Below are positions 11,166 through 23,139 of a stretch of DNA of 64,000 nt, piece by piece. This DNA is from Megaustenia siamemsis (taxonomy: Eukaryota; Mollusca; Gastropoda; Stylommatophora; Ariophantidae). Positions within the stretch are counted from its first letter, which is position 1. Each line of letters opens with the position of its first letter. A model generated the notes under the pieces. That model did no database searches. It worked only from the letters and a program-made list of their open reading frames with translations, and was not told the origin of the DNA. The DNA lies in NCBI GenBank assembly GCA_032433765.1, contig JAVIAB010000047.1, positions 17,239,511 through 17,303,510 on the forward strand, given 5' to 3'. Position numbers and translations under genes: made by a program.

Positions 11166-11692
11166 GAGATGCAGAATGGCTCAGGCAAAAGCAGCTTTCC
11201 AAAAAATGAGGAAGATACTATGCAATGCATTTGTGACAATAGAAACAAGAAAAAGAGTTCTTAAATGTTATGTAGAGCCAGTCTATGGATGTGAATTATG
11301 GACAATAGGACAACAGACAAGAAAATCACTGGAGTCTGTAGAAATTTTGTTTTTACAGAAAAATGTTGAGAATACCATGAACAGCTAAGAAGAGTAATGA
11401 AAGCGTTCTGAAAGAGGCCAAAACAAAAAGAGAGCTAATTTCCAATATTAGGAAGAAACAATCATCATTTTTTGGTCATGTAATGAGAAGAGAACAGCTA
11501 GAATATATTGTAACAAATGGAAAAATTGAGGAACGAAGAGATAGAGGGGAGCAAAGAGAAAAAAATACCAGACAGCTTAAGAAAGTGGCTTGGCAGAAGG
11601 TCAACAACAGAAATGATAAATAACTGTCGAGATCGAAAATTGTGGAGAGACATGATCACCTATGCCAGAAGGCCCGGTATTGATGATGATGA
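11160..11692 (+). mobile_element. LINE-A 3' portion, frameshifted
   Basis: Encodes in pieces RMAQAKAAFQKMRKILCNAF, the connection-like region VLKCYVEPVYGCELWTIGQQ, and in another frame EKIPDSLRKWLGRRSTTEMI. It ends with ggtattgatgatgatgaa. Frames are broken, so it is a pseudogene. Confidence 0.85.
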
Positions 11693-12020
11693 AAGCCCTT
11701 TTAAGAAGAGACCAATCAATTCCTTTAGTAGTCATCTGGTGAACGGCAGAAAAAAAAAAGAAAAAAAATCTTGTCCCTATTAAGATAAATTAATTAATAA
11801 ATGTTGAACCGCAGCTTTCTCAACTCAAGTCAGTGAAGACTTTAGGTTCCGGAGGCGCAGAGAACGGACTAGTTCACTTGAATTTGAGAAATGGGTTTGT
11901 AAGCAAAATTACTGAACTTTGATGTCAAACATGTTCATGCGATATAAACATAGAACAGAGATTGTGGGGGCAATATGAGGCATCAGTGGAGAAGACATAG
12001 CATAGCTATAAGCTTCTCGA
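11693..12020. other. No recognised feature
   Basis: Short stretch with an A-rich tract, no identifiable gene or repeat. Confidence 0.4.
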
Positions 12021-12024
12021 ATAT

Positions 12025-12275
12025 GGAGAGAGAGGAAGAGGAAGGGAGGGAGGGAGGGAGAGTGAGAGAGGAATAGAGAGGGAAATGGAGAAAGAGGGAA
12101 AGAGAGATGGAGAGCGGAAGAGAAAGGGAGAGGAGGAGAGAGGGAGGGAGAAAGATGGAAGGAGAGAGATAAGAATAGAGGGAGAGAGAAGGGAGAGAGA
12201 AGGGTAGCGAGGGAAAGAGAGAGGGGTAGAGACAGAGAGAAAGAGGGGAAAAGCGAGGGAAAGGGAATGAGAGTT
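12025..12275. repeat. GA-rich low-complexity tract
   Basis: Irregular purine-rich gagag/gggagg sequence. The minus-strand serine/leucine/proline-rich ORF across it is compositional. Confidence 0.9.
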
Positions 12276-12279
12276 TATA

Positions 12280-12660
12280 AGAACGATCTCACCTCTTGGT
12301 AGACTGCCGGTATCAGGTAAAAAATGGGGTGCAAAAAGGTCCTTACAATCACCAGAGCTGTAACTGGTCAGCAACTCATAGCTGACTGTTTGCTCCAGGA
12401 TCGGTACATCAGAATTATCCAAACCCCACTCAATCTGTTCGCGGTACAGACCAACCAGTCTGGGAAAGTCAACAGGAAATGAAAGGGAAGACAATTATGT
12501 ACTACTAAACGCTATGCTGAAGTCGGATGTATTGGGTCGAAAGGCACAAATATTACAATTCAAACTGCAAACTACAACACAACGCACCTACGGCTATTTA
12601 ACGCTCCTTTTAAAGGCGAATGACGGAGAGAGCTATCCTTTCCTTTAGTTGTCTGTGAAT
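12280..12660 (-). mobile_element. SINE-4-like element, diverged
   Basis: Reverse strand; contains ctgaagtcggatgtattggg and ctacaacacaacgcac, matching the shared module of SINE-4, plus the ctgactgtttgctcc region seen at 10735. Confidence 0.6.
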
Positions 12661-12839
12661 TCACGCAGCAAAGAAAAGAAGAAAATGTAAAAAAAAACAA
12701 CAACAACAAAAAACAAAACTTGTAATATAATAATATAACGTGACTTGTGGCATCATGTGACTAAGTTAAGTGTAGCGTAAAATGTATAACTTGTTGCTCA
12801 AACATAGAACTTGTTAATCTAAATATAAAACCAAAATAA

Positions 12840-13060
12840 TAAAAGTACATATTTATGTATTGTTGTGTTGTTTGTTGTTCCAGCTGATGGCCTACTTGGC
12901 CGAAACGTCGACAATTGTTTTGTTAATTGCCACGTAAAGCTGTTACCATACCACTATTTTCTTCTTTTAAAAAAAAATAAATGTTTAATCATCTTTACAG
13001 CAACTTCGCATTACTATGCATCTTGGTGCATCTTGGTGCCTTGACACCTTTATGCTGTCA
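12840..13060 (+). repeat. Interspersed repeat K (ggccgaaacgtcg)
   Basis: Dispersed element with gttccagctgatggcctact, ggccgaaacgtcg and cacgtaaagctgttaccata. Similar blocks lie at 35850-36055 and 39640-39830. Class unknown. Confidence 0.6.
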
Positions 13061-13270
13061 GCTATGAGTCACTAATCGCTTTTTTTTTTCTTGGTTCTGA
13101 TAGGTATCTTTGTCCCCACGTGACAAAAATTAGACTTCTGTTACAGAGGTCGACGGTGGGTTCGAAACTTGAGGAGGCCAGGACGTGAGACCATACTGTT
13201 AGGTTGACCTTTAAACCTGATAATTTACGACGTAAACCTGACTGCATTTTATACTGTGTAAACTAGTTCC

Positions 13271-13590
13271 TGGGGGCCTCGGTAGCCTGGTCGGGAAAAC
13301 AAACCCGACTGGGCTACTGACGTTCGGAAAACCTGTGTTCGATTCCCGCTAGAAGCGGTGTGAATTGTACTCATTGTAGGAAAAAAATCCCCCTGCGGTT
13401 GATCCAGCCGCTGGCAAAAATGGATACCAGGTTAGTACTCTGGGAAGGTGAGGAATGCTGCCTTGCATTGTGAGTTTAAAAGCGACACTATCTAGAAGAC
13501 CCCAAATACTTCTGGATAGGCGGCTGAGCACATATGGGTGAAAACTTGTGTGCTAAGACTACGATTTAAGCCTCATATTTTAGCTTTACC
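13271..13590 (+). mobile_element. SINE-3 (second tRNA-derived family)
   Basis: The tRNA-like head has A box tagcctggtcgg and B box gtgttcgattccc. The body contains ggcggctgagcacatatggg. Flanking near-perfect repeats taaactagttcc/taaactacttcc (13259-13270, 13591-13602) mark the insertion. Confidence 0.85.
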
Positions 13591-13635
13591 TAAACTACTT
13601 CCTTCCCTTTTAGCCTTAAGTTATCATAAACAGGG

Positions 13636-14657
13636 AGCCGCGATAGCTCAGTGGTTAGTGTTATGGGCTACAAAGGACAAGGGGTTCACTCAGCCTTAAA
13701 AATGGGTACCGGATTTTTTTCTGGGAAAGTATTACGGCCCTGCCGTAATACAGACCACATTACCCCAAAAATCATGTGCCGAAGGTTTGTAAAAAATGAT
13801 CGTCACTAACACCTAAGATATGCTGATGGTACTGTACTAATAGCAGAAAATCCTAAAGATCTACAACAATTACTTAATGAAATAAACATTACAAGCACAA
13901 AATATGGACTGGATATGAAAATCAAAAAGACTAAAACTATGATCATAAACAAAGAAAATACGCAAAACCCACAAGTGGAGATCAAAATTGAAGGAATAGA
14001 CCTGGAGACAGTTCACAACTACAACTACCTTGGACATACTATAACCAGTGATGGGAAATGCACAACTGAAATAAACAAAAGAATATGAATAGCAAAATGT
14101 AAATTTAATGTCATGAAAAACATACTAACATCAAAACAAATAACACCAGGAAAAAAAACTAAAATAAAAAACTAAGAATAGCAAAATGTTATATCTTCTC
14201 AGCATTTCTATATGGTGCAGAAACATGGACATTAGACAAGAAAACGGAACAGAAAATTGAAGTCTTTCAGATGTGGATATAAAGAAATATGTAGAATTGG
14301 ATAGAAAGAAAAGAAAACAAACGATGAAGTCTTAAAACAACTAAAAATGAAAAGAGAACTACTAGGCACAATTCAAACAAGACAAATGCGATTTTTGGGC
14401 CATGTTAAAAGACACGACAGCCTATTAAAAGAAATCTTGGAAGGAAAAATACAAGGTAAAAGAGGCAGAGACAGACCAAGACTAACATGGACGAGTAACA
14501 TCAAAAGATGGACAAATCTGCACCATCAAAGCAAGAGACAGAGCAGGATGGCGCCCGATGGTAGCCAACCTTCGATGCGGAGATGGCACTCTATGATGAT
14601 GATGAACACCATATTCCTTATACGCGACTTGGCGTGACCGATGGCTTTTTACTTTTG
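13636..14657 (+). mobile_element. SINE-1 split by a LINE-C insertion
   Basis: The SINE-1 head and body lie at 13636-13813 and its 3' end at 14605-14657. The LINE-C at 13814-14604 is flanked by aacacc on both sides, consistent with a short target duplication. Confidence 0.9.
13814..14604 (+). pseudogene. LINE-C reverse transcriptase 3' half, inactivated
   Basis: One of the longer LINE-C copies. It starts at the reverse transcriptase catalytic box, which reads YADG instead of the YADD/FADD usual in the family, so the second metal-binding aspartate is lost. It continues with KIKKTKTMIINK and YNYLGHTITSDGKC, then the C-terminal RFLGHVKRHDSLLKEI and KRGRDRPRLTWTSN. An A-rich indel region near 14150-14180, in-frame stops and the YADG change make it non-functional. 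The (ATG)n tail is at the right. In the host it would have been part of an ORF2 supplying reverse transcription. Confidence 0.85.
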
Positions 14658-14659
14658 CT

Positions 14660-15050
14660 GTTTTTAAAAAAAATCATAAACATAGTAGTATCTTAGTTAT
14701 TTGCAGTGTAAGTCATTGCAACAAAAGAATATTGTGGGTTTCCTGTTAATTAACAGCTATTACAGCTTTGTTCATTTCTTGTTTGTTATATTTAACAACG
14801 TAGTTCAGCGGTTTAAAAAGGAAATAGTTAACTTGCCTCCCTCCGCCTATACTTCTGTATGTTACGATATAGAAAGAGAAGATGCCAACAAATAACTGAA
14901 CCACTGTTGCCATGACAACAAGGGAGATGAATGCTGAAATAGCCTGTCTAGTTCTCATACATATTGCAAGGTCGATTAATGTGGTTGTACGGTTGTAGTA
15001 GGTTTGACCCTCTTAAACATTGAAGCCTACCATTTTTTTAATTACTTGAC
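14660..15050. other. No recognised feature
   Basis: Unique-looking sequence. The 60-70-codon ORFs on either strand have no recognisable motif. Confidence 0.4.
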
Positions 15051-15067
15051 CTCTTTCACGGCAGATT

Positions 15068-15288
15068 ACAAAGGACAAGAGGTAGGGTTCGATCCCAATC
15101 GACGGCCTCCAGGTTCACCCAACCTTAAATGGGTACTGGATTTTTTTCTGGGGAAGTAAAGCGGCACGGGCGTAATACCGACCACATTACCCCAAGAATC
15201 ACGTGCTGAAGGTCTGTAAAATTTGTGGTCACTAACAACATATTACCTATACGCCACTTGGCGTGACGGGGTTCTTTACTTACTTACT
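15068..15288 (+). mobile_element. SINE-1, 5'-truncated, with target-site duplication
   Basis: Begins inside the tRNA head (no A box). Flanked by a perfect 14-bp repeat tttcacggcagatt (15054-15067, 15289-15302). The truncation with intact duplication shows LINE-style target-primed insertion. Confidence 0.95.
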
Positions 15289-15524
15289 TTTCACGGCAGA
15301 TTGGATACATTGGCTGGTGTACATCAACATTTAACTCATTGATCCTGGAATGTGATTGTGTTATGGATTGTAATCAAATACTTGAGGATTTGCTGACTCC
15401 GTTGCCTCATCTGAATATCTGTTGCTGTCCTGGTGTAGAATACTTTCTTTCGCTGAAGGAGAAAATACATTCTTTATGATAGTGGAGATAATGGTTGGGG
15501 AGGGAGTTGGAAGGGGGGGAAATG

Positions 15525-15775
15525 AAATGAGAGAATTTGGCCCAATAGTGGGGATTAAGGAGAATGGAATGAGAGAACTGGGCCCAATATTGAGGATTAA
15601 GGAAAATGAAATGAGAGAATTTGGCCCAATAGTGGGGATTAAGGAGAATGGAATGAGAGAACTGGACCCAAAAGTGGGGATTGATGAGAATGCAATGAGA
15701 GAACTGGGCCAAAAAGTGGGGATTACGGAAAATGGAATGAGAGAACTGGGCCCAAAAATGAGGATCCCGGAGGGC
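15525..15775 (+). repeat. 42-bp minisatellite, about six copies
   Basis: The unit is gaatgagagaactgggccca + atagtggggattaaggagaat. The 42-bp period leaves a plus-strand ORF (15422-15844) with a 14-residue repeat (REFGPIVGIKENGM-like). Two alternating types (REFGP/RELGP) occur. The ORF is probably not a gene: no signal peptide or domain. Confidence 0.9.
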
Positions 15776-15849
15776 AGTATAGAAGCAATGTTCTCAAACA
15801 GCGGGTGGGGAGGGGGGGGTGGAATAGGTAGAACATTAAACTAATGTTG

Positions 15850-16630
15850 TCTCGTGCAGGTTTAGTGAGTTGTGCTGGTGATAGAGTGACAAGAACCAAC
15901 ATGGCCTGTGAGTGAGGGAGAATGACAAGAGTCGGGAAATGAAATCCAGTGGATGAAGAAGAAAATGAGGATCTGATAAAGAGAACAATGATACAGTTTT
16001 AGGCGCAAATCTTAGGAACGTTTTAATTGAGTTTGTAGATTGTCTGCCAGTTCATTGGTTTTGTTTCTGAATCTGTGTCCTACAATTGGCATACTCTGAG
16101 TCAGTGGTATATTACTTTAAACTTGACGCTGTCTAATGTTATCATTCTATTTGTGTCTTACAATTTGCAAGCTCGAGTCAATGTTTACATTATATAGACT
16201 TAATGCAGTCTAATGTTATCATTCTGCGAGCACAGATTAAATAAAATTAGCTGTGTGTTATCCTTCCTTGACTAACTTCGGAGTCTGTCTATGATCGTGT
16301 TCCCAATTCCCAGCTCGGGTTTAGCATAACCAGCCAGGAGAACAGGCTCGCTGACTTGTCTACCGGTTCCTCACTCTGTGGCAAGTTTTGACAATACTTC
16401 TCCGCGAAGCAAGCATTTATTTAAGGCTTCACCTGACTACACAACACCAGCTTGTAACTTTCCAAACACGTCTACACGCCCAAAGACAAGCTTGTGTTTC
16501 ACTTGGCCGGGTCCGGCTACTGCAGTGAACCCCGACGTGGGTAAACTTAAGCACAGTTGTTTGTTCTCATCTATGAGTAGCATTTTAGTTCTAGCCTCAA
16601 AAATTCTTCATCGTTCATGGACTTAGAGGG
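15850..16630. other. No recognised feature
   Basis: About 780 bp with a short local duplication (tctaatgttatcattct twice, 16131-16150 and 16208-16225). No gene evidence. Confidence 0.4.
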
Positions 16631-16632
16631 AG

Positions 16633-17308
16633 AGCCGCGATAGCTCAGTGGTTGGTGAACTGGACTACAAAGGACAAGAGGTAGGGTTCGATCCTGATCG
16701 ACGGCTTCATTGCCCACCCAGCCTTAAATGAGTTATCATCATGTGCCTTCCCGGTTGGCGTAGGCGATCACAATCGCCTTCCACAATCTTCTATCTACAG
16801 TGCCTCATGTCAGTTCTGTTGTTGACTGTTTTCCATGCCATGACACCATGCTATCCAGTGTTTTCTCTCTTTGTCGTCCGCGATCTCTCTTTTATTTTGC
16901 CAGTTGTAACCAAGTATTCAAATTTTCCTCTTCTCATGATGTGCCCAAAAAATGTTGATTGTTTCTTTCTGATGTTTTTTATGAGCTCCCTTTTTGTGTT
17001 GGCCTCTTTGAGAACTTCCTCATTGGTTTGTTTAGCTGTCCAGGGAACTTTCAACATTCTTCACAGATGAACTCTCTTTCTCATTTCTAATGACATAGAT
17101 TTATTGCACACGATATTTTTCATTTTCTGAAATGCTATTTCTTAAATGGGTACCATATTTTTTTCTGGGAAAGTAACGCATCAAGGGCGCATTACCGATC
17201 ACATTACCCCAAAAATCATGTGCCTAAAGTCTATAAAAATAATGGTCGCTAACACCATACTCCCTATACGCCACTTGGCGTGACGGGGGCTCTTTACTTT
17301 TTTACAAG
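16633..17308 (+). mobile_element. SINE-1 split by a LINE-B insertion
   Basis: Head at 16633-16734 with intact A and B boxes; body and 3' end at 17141-17308. The repeated cttaaatg (16723-16730 and 17141-17148) bounds the LINE-B insert. Confidence 0.9.
16735..17140 (-). mobile_element. LINE-B 3' end inside SINE-1
   Basis: Minus strand with its tail (atcatcatgtgcc) at the left. Encodes NIRKKQSTFFGHIMRRGKFE and further C-terminal LINE sequence. 5'-truncated. Confidence 0.85.
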
Positions 17309-17555
17309 TACTTAAAAGTCATGAGTCTAGTTTATTCTCCTTATTTTAAAATTGTTAACTGTATGGACACGATTTCTATTTGTGACGTCACACACAAAGT
17401 GTCACATTGTTTAGCAAAACTAACCTGTTACGCACAAATGTTACTTTAGCAGTTAATGCTTGTAACAAAAAAACTAAAGATTGGTAAATTGGTGAGGTTT
17501 TTGGGGTGAAATATTCAATGTTTAATCATAAAGATTTGTATATTTTAAGACAGGG

Positions 17556-17966
17556 GAACTGGTTAGTCTCGAAGCAAAACGCCGATATCGAGAGAGAGAG
17601 GTTGTGAGTTCAAATCCCGACTGCACCAGTTGGAATTTGTATTTGTGATTTCTCTCTGCGGCAACCACCCTGGTCTCAGGACAACCAGCCCTGGTCTCAG
17701 GACAACCAGCCCTGGTCTCAGGACAACCAGCCCTGGTCTCAGGACAACCAGCCCTGGTCTCAGCAGCGAAGACCGGCTTGAAGCGTCAATTACTCAACGA
17801 CTTGAAAAATATGAGTACCACCGAAGATGGAGTTATCTGCCTGCGCGGTGAGGGGGGCCTCTGTATACACGGCTGCCAGGGAAAAACGGATTAACACGCA
17901 AAAATTCAGTTCTTAGTCTCTAGGGACTTCGCCAGAGGTGAAAACTGGTGAAAGCAGAAAAATAAA
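17556..17966 (+). mobile_element. SINE-2 copy with internal 21-bp expansion
   Basis: tRNA-related head with B box gagttcaaatccc, a gatttctctctgcggcaacc segment, and the 3' domain acacgcaaaa-attcagtt + gggacttcgccagaggtg. Within it the segment ggtctcaggacaaccagccc is repeated about five times (17686-17762), where other SINE-2 copies have one. Confidence 0.9.
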
Positions 17967-18256
17967 TAAGAACCTTTTTCTTACCGAAATGGTACCGATG
18001 ATCAAATCAACTAAATTATCAATGACAAACAACTGTGCATGGGGTAATTCAAAATGTAACAGTCGTGAACTGTTCTTGGCACATCTAATGTTACCCCTGC
18101 AGCTTGGCATTTATTAATATTTGATATGGGCATGTACGCAAATTAACATACTAGCAACATTGTAAATATTTCAGAAATAACTAGAGAAAGAGAAATCCAA
18201 CATTTATTAAAGAAGCTCAGTTATGAACTTAACCAGACAGCACTGGGTGGAATGGG

Positions 18257-18532
18257 AGCAGCGATAGCTCAGTGATAAGTGAACTGGGCTACAAAGGACA
18301 AGAGGTAGGGTTCAACCCCAACCGACGGCTTCCGGGTTCACCCAGCCTTAAATGGGTACCAGATTTTTTTTTCTATGAAAGTAAAGCTGCACGGGCGTAA
18401 TACCGACTACATTACCCCAAAAATCATGTGCTGAAGGTCTGTAAAATGTATGGTCACTAACACCATATTCCTTATACGCTACTTGGAGGGGACGGGGCTC
18501 TTTACTTTAATTTTACTTTCTTTACTGGGAAG
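18257..18532 (+). mobile_element. SINE-1 copy
   Basis: Nearly complete copy with A box tagctcagtga, B box ggttcaacccc and 3' end ctacttggaggggacggggc. The 3' hairpin is degraded. Confidence 0.85.
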
Positions 18533-18574
18533 TGTACCTATCCAGTATATAGAATTAATCTGATATATTTACAT

Positions 18575-18700
18575 AAACATATGAAAAAGAGTTCAGTGAT
18601 GCTATATAGAGCCAATTCAGACATCGGTTGAAGGTGTGTAAGGCAGGACAAAATTATTAACTTAGAATCACAGGTAAAGTACGAGGCAAATATTAGTGGA
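18575..18700 (+). mobile_element. LINE-B and LINE-G fragments
   Basis: atgctatatagagccaattc matches LINE-B, and taaggcaggacaaaattatt resembles LINE-G sequence at 56125. Short and decayed. Confidence 0.45.
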
Positions 18701-19049
18701 CAGAGACACGACAAAAATAATAATTTAAATAGGGATGAAAAAAGATGGGTAAAACGCAAAGCTATCCTGTGAAAATAGTGACAAACATGGATGGTTGTAA
18801 TATCTTTTGTTGATGGTGTATGTTTTATAGGAGGTTGAGAATGAAAGGAAGAAGATAGGAATCTCTTTATACATAGGTATGCAGCAGCGGCAGTCTGCTC
18901 ATCAGAAGTGACACTCTCCCTTATTTCGTGAAACCAGTGTTTCGGTTCGTTAGTTCATAGATTTTCTAAGACGTGAGCACGTCTGGGCCTTTACCATCTT
19001 CAGGCGTTGGCTTCCTTACAAGAGAGAGTTAGTATCACAGTTGACATCT
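18701..19049. other. No recognised feature
   Basis: Unique-looking sequence before the 24-bp array. Confidence 0.4.
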
Positions 19050-20535
19050 CAGTTGAGATCTAAAATGACATCTCAGTTGGCATATTACTTGGCATTATAG
19101 TTGACATCTCAATTAGCATCACAGCTGGCACCACGGTTGCCATTATAGTTGACACGACAGTTGTCGTCACAGATGTCATCATAATTGCCATTACAGTTGG
19201 ACTTTCAGCTTCCATCACAAATGACACCACGGTTGCCATTACAGCTGGCACTACAGTTGCCATCACAGCTGACACAACAGTTGTCGTCACAGATGTCCTA
19301 ATAGTTGCCATTACAGTTGGCCATTCAGTTGCCATCACAATTGACACCACAGTTGCCATTACAGCTGGCATCACAGTTGCCGTTATAGTTGTCATCACAG
19401 TTGATACCACGGTTGTCATTACAGTTGCCATCACAGCTGGGACCACTGGTGCCATCATAGCTAGTACCATAGTTATCATTACAGTTGCCATCACAGGTGG
19501 CACCACAGTTGCCATCACAGCTGGGACGACAATTGCCATCATAGCTGGCACAACAGTTGCCATCATAGCTGACATCACATTTCCTTCACAGCCGGCACCA
19601 CAGTTGCCATCACAGCCGGCAACACAGTTGCCATCACAACTGGCACCACAGTAGCCATCACAGCTGGCACCACAGTTGCCCATAATAGTTAACATCATAG
19701 CTGCCATCACAACTGGCACTACAGTTAACACCACAGTTGCCATCACAGCTGGCACCACAGTTGCCATCACAGCTGGCACCACAGTTGCCATCACAGCTGG
19801 CATCACAGTCGCCCATAATAGTTAACACCACAGTTGCCATCACAGGTGACACCACAGTTGCCATCACAGCTGGGACGACAATTGTCATCATAGCTGGCAC
19901 AACAGTTGCCATCGTAGCTGACATCACATTGCCTTCACAGCCGGCACCACAGTTGCCATCAAAGCCGGCACCACAGTTGCCCATAATAGTTAACATCATA
20001 GCTGCCATCACAACTGACACTACAGTTAACACCACAGTTGCCATCACAGCTGGCACCACAGTTGCCATCACAGCTGGCATCACAGTCGCCCATAATAGTT
20101 AACACCACAGTTGCCATCACAGCTGGCACGACAGTTGCCATCACAGCTGGCACGACAGTTGCCATCACAGTTGCCATCACAGCTGGCATCACAGTTGCCA
20201 TCACAGCTGGCACGACAGTTGCCATCACAGTTGCCATCACAGTTGCCATCACAGCTGGCATCACATTGCCCATAATAGTCAATACCACAGTTACCATCAC
20301 AGCTGGCATCACAGTTGCCCATAATAGTCAACATCACAGTTGCCATCACAGTTGCCCATAATAGTCAACACCACAGTTGCCATCACAGTTGCCATCACAG
20401 CTGGCATCACAGTTGCCCATAATAGTCAACACCACAGTTGCCATCACAGTTGCCCATAATAGTTAACACCACAGCTGGCACGACAGTTGGCATCACAGTT
20501 GCCATCACAGCTGACATCACAGTTGCCATCACAGC
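19050..20535 (+). repeat. Minisatellite, 24-bp (2 x 12) unit, about 60 copies
   Basis: Unit cacagttgccatcacagctg + gcac, made of two related 12-mers (cacagttgccat and cacagctggcac). Segments with cataatagttaacacc recur as longer blocks. Methionine/alanine/valine/threonine ORFs on both strands (up to 248 codons) follow the eight-residue period and are artefacts. Units at the left end are more diverged. Confidence 0.95.
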
Positions 20536-20689
20536 TCTGTCACATTCAGCAAGCGACCAAGTGTGTGAGTGCACGCTGTGATGGTTTTACTATCTTGTTG
20601 ATTGTCTTACATCTACGTGTACGATATCTTTGTATTTATCCGACCTTGTATTTCAAATTGCTGTTGTCCTAATACTGCATCCTCATTTA

Positions 20690-20860
20690 GCAGTGAGATA
20701 GCGCTGCTTGCACAGAACAGAGACAAATGGCAAGATTTGATAAAATATCTTTACAAGAATTGAAAACTGCTAGAACAAAAATTCAGATAAGAGAGGGAGT
20801 ATCTTGGTCAACGCCCTATAGGCCGGCTACAGCTCGTAAGGTCAGTAGATAGATATTGTC
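20690..20860 (+). mobile_element. SINE-8 copy with GATA-type tail
   Basis: Shares its 5' half with the reverse copy at 48040-48190 and its 3' half with 10125-10230. Ends agtagatagata. Confidence 0.6.
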
Positions 20861-21285
20861 CAATCAATAATCATCGAAAGTCTTCAAGTGGGCACACTAG
20901 TGTGTGTCCAGTATTCGTATCCTAGGCGGCTTTGATGCCAGCCAATTGACTCTCTCATTGCCACGAACCTCCGCGTGACGATGAATTAGGACCAATCGTT
21001 AATTAACTTCACAGACGACCAATGAAATCATTACAGTTCAGTGGCTCAGTCCACAGACGCATTTAACTGATATTTTAGTTGTCTTCTTTATTTACTCGTT
21101 TACAATGCAATAAGTTTAAATAAATAAACAGCTCATCGACCGCTACAATGTAGTTGTCACAATTATTTTTTGTTTAAAGTAAACACGGCCAATATAACCC
21201 AGAAGATCTATTCTTGCGTTAATCGGGGCGTGCCTCGCCAACAAGTTTGCATAATCTCAAATACACGACATTTGAGTTATTGAGT
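20861..21285. other. No recognised feature
   Basis: No repeat or gene signal recognised. Confidence 0.4.
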
Positions 21286-21470
21286 TATTTGCGGGTCATC
21301 ATCATTGCACTTCGAATATGTACATAGTTGCTCAGATCTCCTCCTCAGCAAGCCCCGCAGTGTCCAGCGACTGACGACTCCCAGTTCTGTGTTGTTTGAT
21401 AAGTCTTCTTACACGCCCACTAAGTTTCTCATTTCTGGCTGTGCCTATCTTAACACGACATTTACTCGCT
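21286..21470 (-). mobile_element. LINE-D 3' terminal fragment
   Basis: Antisense end with gggtcatcatcattgcactt and gtccagcgactgacgactcc, matching the LINE-D copy at 25473. Confidence 0.75.
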
Positions 21471-22250
21471 TCGAATATAAAAGAACCTATATGTGATTAT
21501 TGTATGGTCCATGAAATTGTCCAAAAAATGCATCGATTAAATTCTAATAAAATTCGTAGATAAAAAGTTGTCAATTAAGCATATAAAAGTAACACCTTCG
21601 TCCATCTTTGACTTCGTACATCTTTGCGTCTATGCATTAATCCAATAAAATAGCATATTACTTTAATTAATCTAGAGAAAGAAAATGTTTGTTTATTGGT
21701 ATAACTTTGAACCACTCCTATGACATATTAACTTTTCGAGAATAATCACAATGTGGCAGAATCAGTGAATTATCATTCCTAAATGTTGCAAATATTCTAG
21801 AATCATAACTAAAATTCCACTTTGAGCTTTAAAACAAACAACCGTGCTGTCGTTTATATCAAAATCAATATTATATCAATGGCCACCATCGCTGTGTCTT
21901 GGCATATACCCATAAGACTAGAATCCCCGGGTTTCTCTATTCAAAACTGACAACAATAGAGAAATGTGTTATCTATTCCGTCGCCTTACTAACCAGAATA
22001 GGTCTGCCTAGCCAATGAGTTTAGGACTTGGGGATTCAGAGACGCAACGTTCGAGAAAATTCCCCGCCGTTGCATGCAACGCACACGGAGCAACAGGTCA
22101 TAAATGTCAATTAGACAAACCTTTATGTTCCGATTACCGTTCTATCACGTGATGCGAATGAAGGCAGAGGCCATCCCAATCTTCTGAAGTTATTGATCTC
22201 AAATTGTAGCCTTGAGACACTTGTGTGTGTTCTTGTTACATGGGGGACAA
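21471..22250. other. No recognised feature
   Basis: About 780 bp, AT-rich at the left, with no supported feature. Confidence 0.4.
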
Positions 22251-22429
22251 TAATTCAATCATCATCATTGGGTGCCGTCTCCATATCGAAGGTTGGCTAC
22301 CATTGCAAGCCCGTCATTTAACTCTTGTCTGGACGGTTATGGTTAGTCGAAGGTCCCGGTATCACTGCAAAGAAATTACAATCCATAATTGCTCAACATC
22401 CGGTGCCAGTGGCAGCGAATCTGAATTAA

Positions 22430-22540
22430 AACTCATCTCGTTGCAGGATCCAAATTAAAACTTATCTCGTTGCATGATCCAAATTAAAACTTATCTCGTT
22501 GCATGATCCAAATTAAAACTCATCTCGTTGCAGGATCCAA
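22430..22540 (+). repeat. Short tandem repeat, about 29 bp, four copies
   Basis: Unit ctcgttgcatgatccaaatt + aaaacttat. Confidence 0.85.
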
Positions 22541-22708
22541 ATAAAGAAAGGCAGCTGCAATTCTCAACATAGCAATTATTGCACACGCCTTAATGGTGCA
22601 TGTTGTCATAGGTTCACCTGTCCACCTATGGCCTCAGTTCACTTTAGTCTTGGTCTGCCTCTGCCTTGTCTACCTTGTACCCTCCCTTCAAAGATGATTT
22701 TTAGTAGG

Positions 22709-23034
22709 TTTTTTTTTTTCTCGTTCCCCAGCTTTTACCTCTGACGACGTCCCTAAAGACTAGGAACTGAATTTTGCGTGTTAATCCATTTTTCCCTGGC
22801 TGCCGTGTGCACAGGGGTCCCTCGACGCACAGGCAGATAACTCCGACTTCAGAGATACTCATATTTATTTCCGTCGATGAGTATTTGACTTTTCAAGCCG
22901 AGCCTCACTACTGAGACCAGGAGTGGTTGCCGCAAGGAGAAATTATAAATAAAAATCCCGGTATAGCTGGGATTTGAACCCACAACCTCTCTGTCTCGAG
23001 GCCGGCGTCTTGCCTCGAGACCAACCAGCCGCCC
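22709..23034 (-). mobile_element. SINE-2 copy in LINE-C
   Basis: Reverse SINE-2 with complete head (B box ggatttgaaccc antisense) and 3' domain. agtagg on both sides is a possible short duplication. Confidence 0.9.
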
Positions 23035-23078
23035 AGTAGGGTATTATGTCCTCTTCACATCTCCCAAAAATCTCAGTT

Positions 23079-23083
<5 letters not shown>

Positions 23084-23139
<56 letters not shown>

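Noticed and set aside
12006..12494. 162-codon serine/leucine/proline ORF
   Set aside because: Mostly the GA-rich tract read on the minus strand, continuing into a SINE-4-like repeat.
15422..15844. 140-codon ORF as a small repeat protein gene
   Set aside because: Only the 42-bp period supports it; no signal peptide, domain or splice evidence.
19060..20361. Methionine/valine/alanine-rich ORFs as membrane proteins
   Set aside because: Hydrophobicity comes from the 24-bp repeat; frames are open on both strands.
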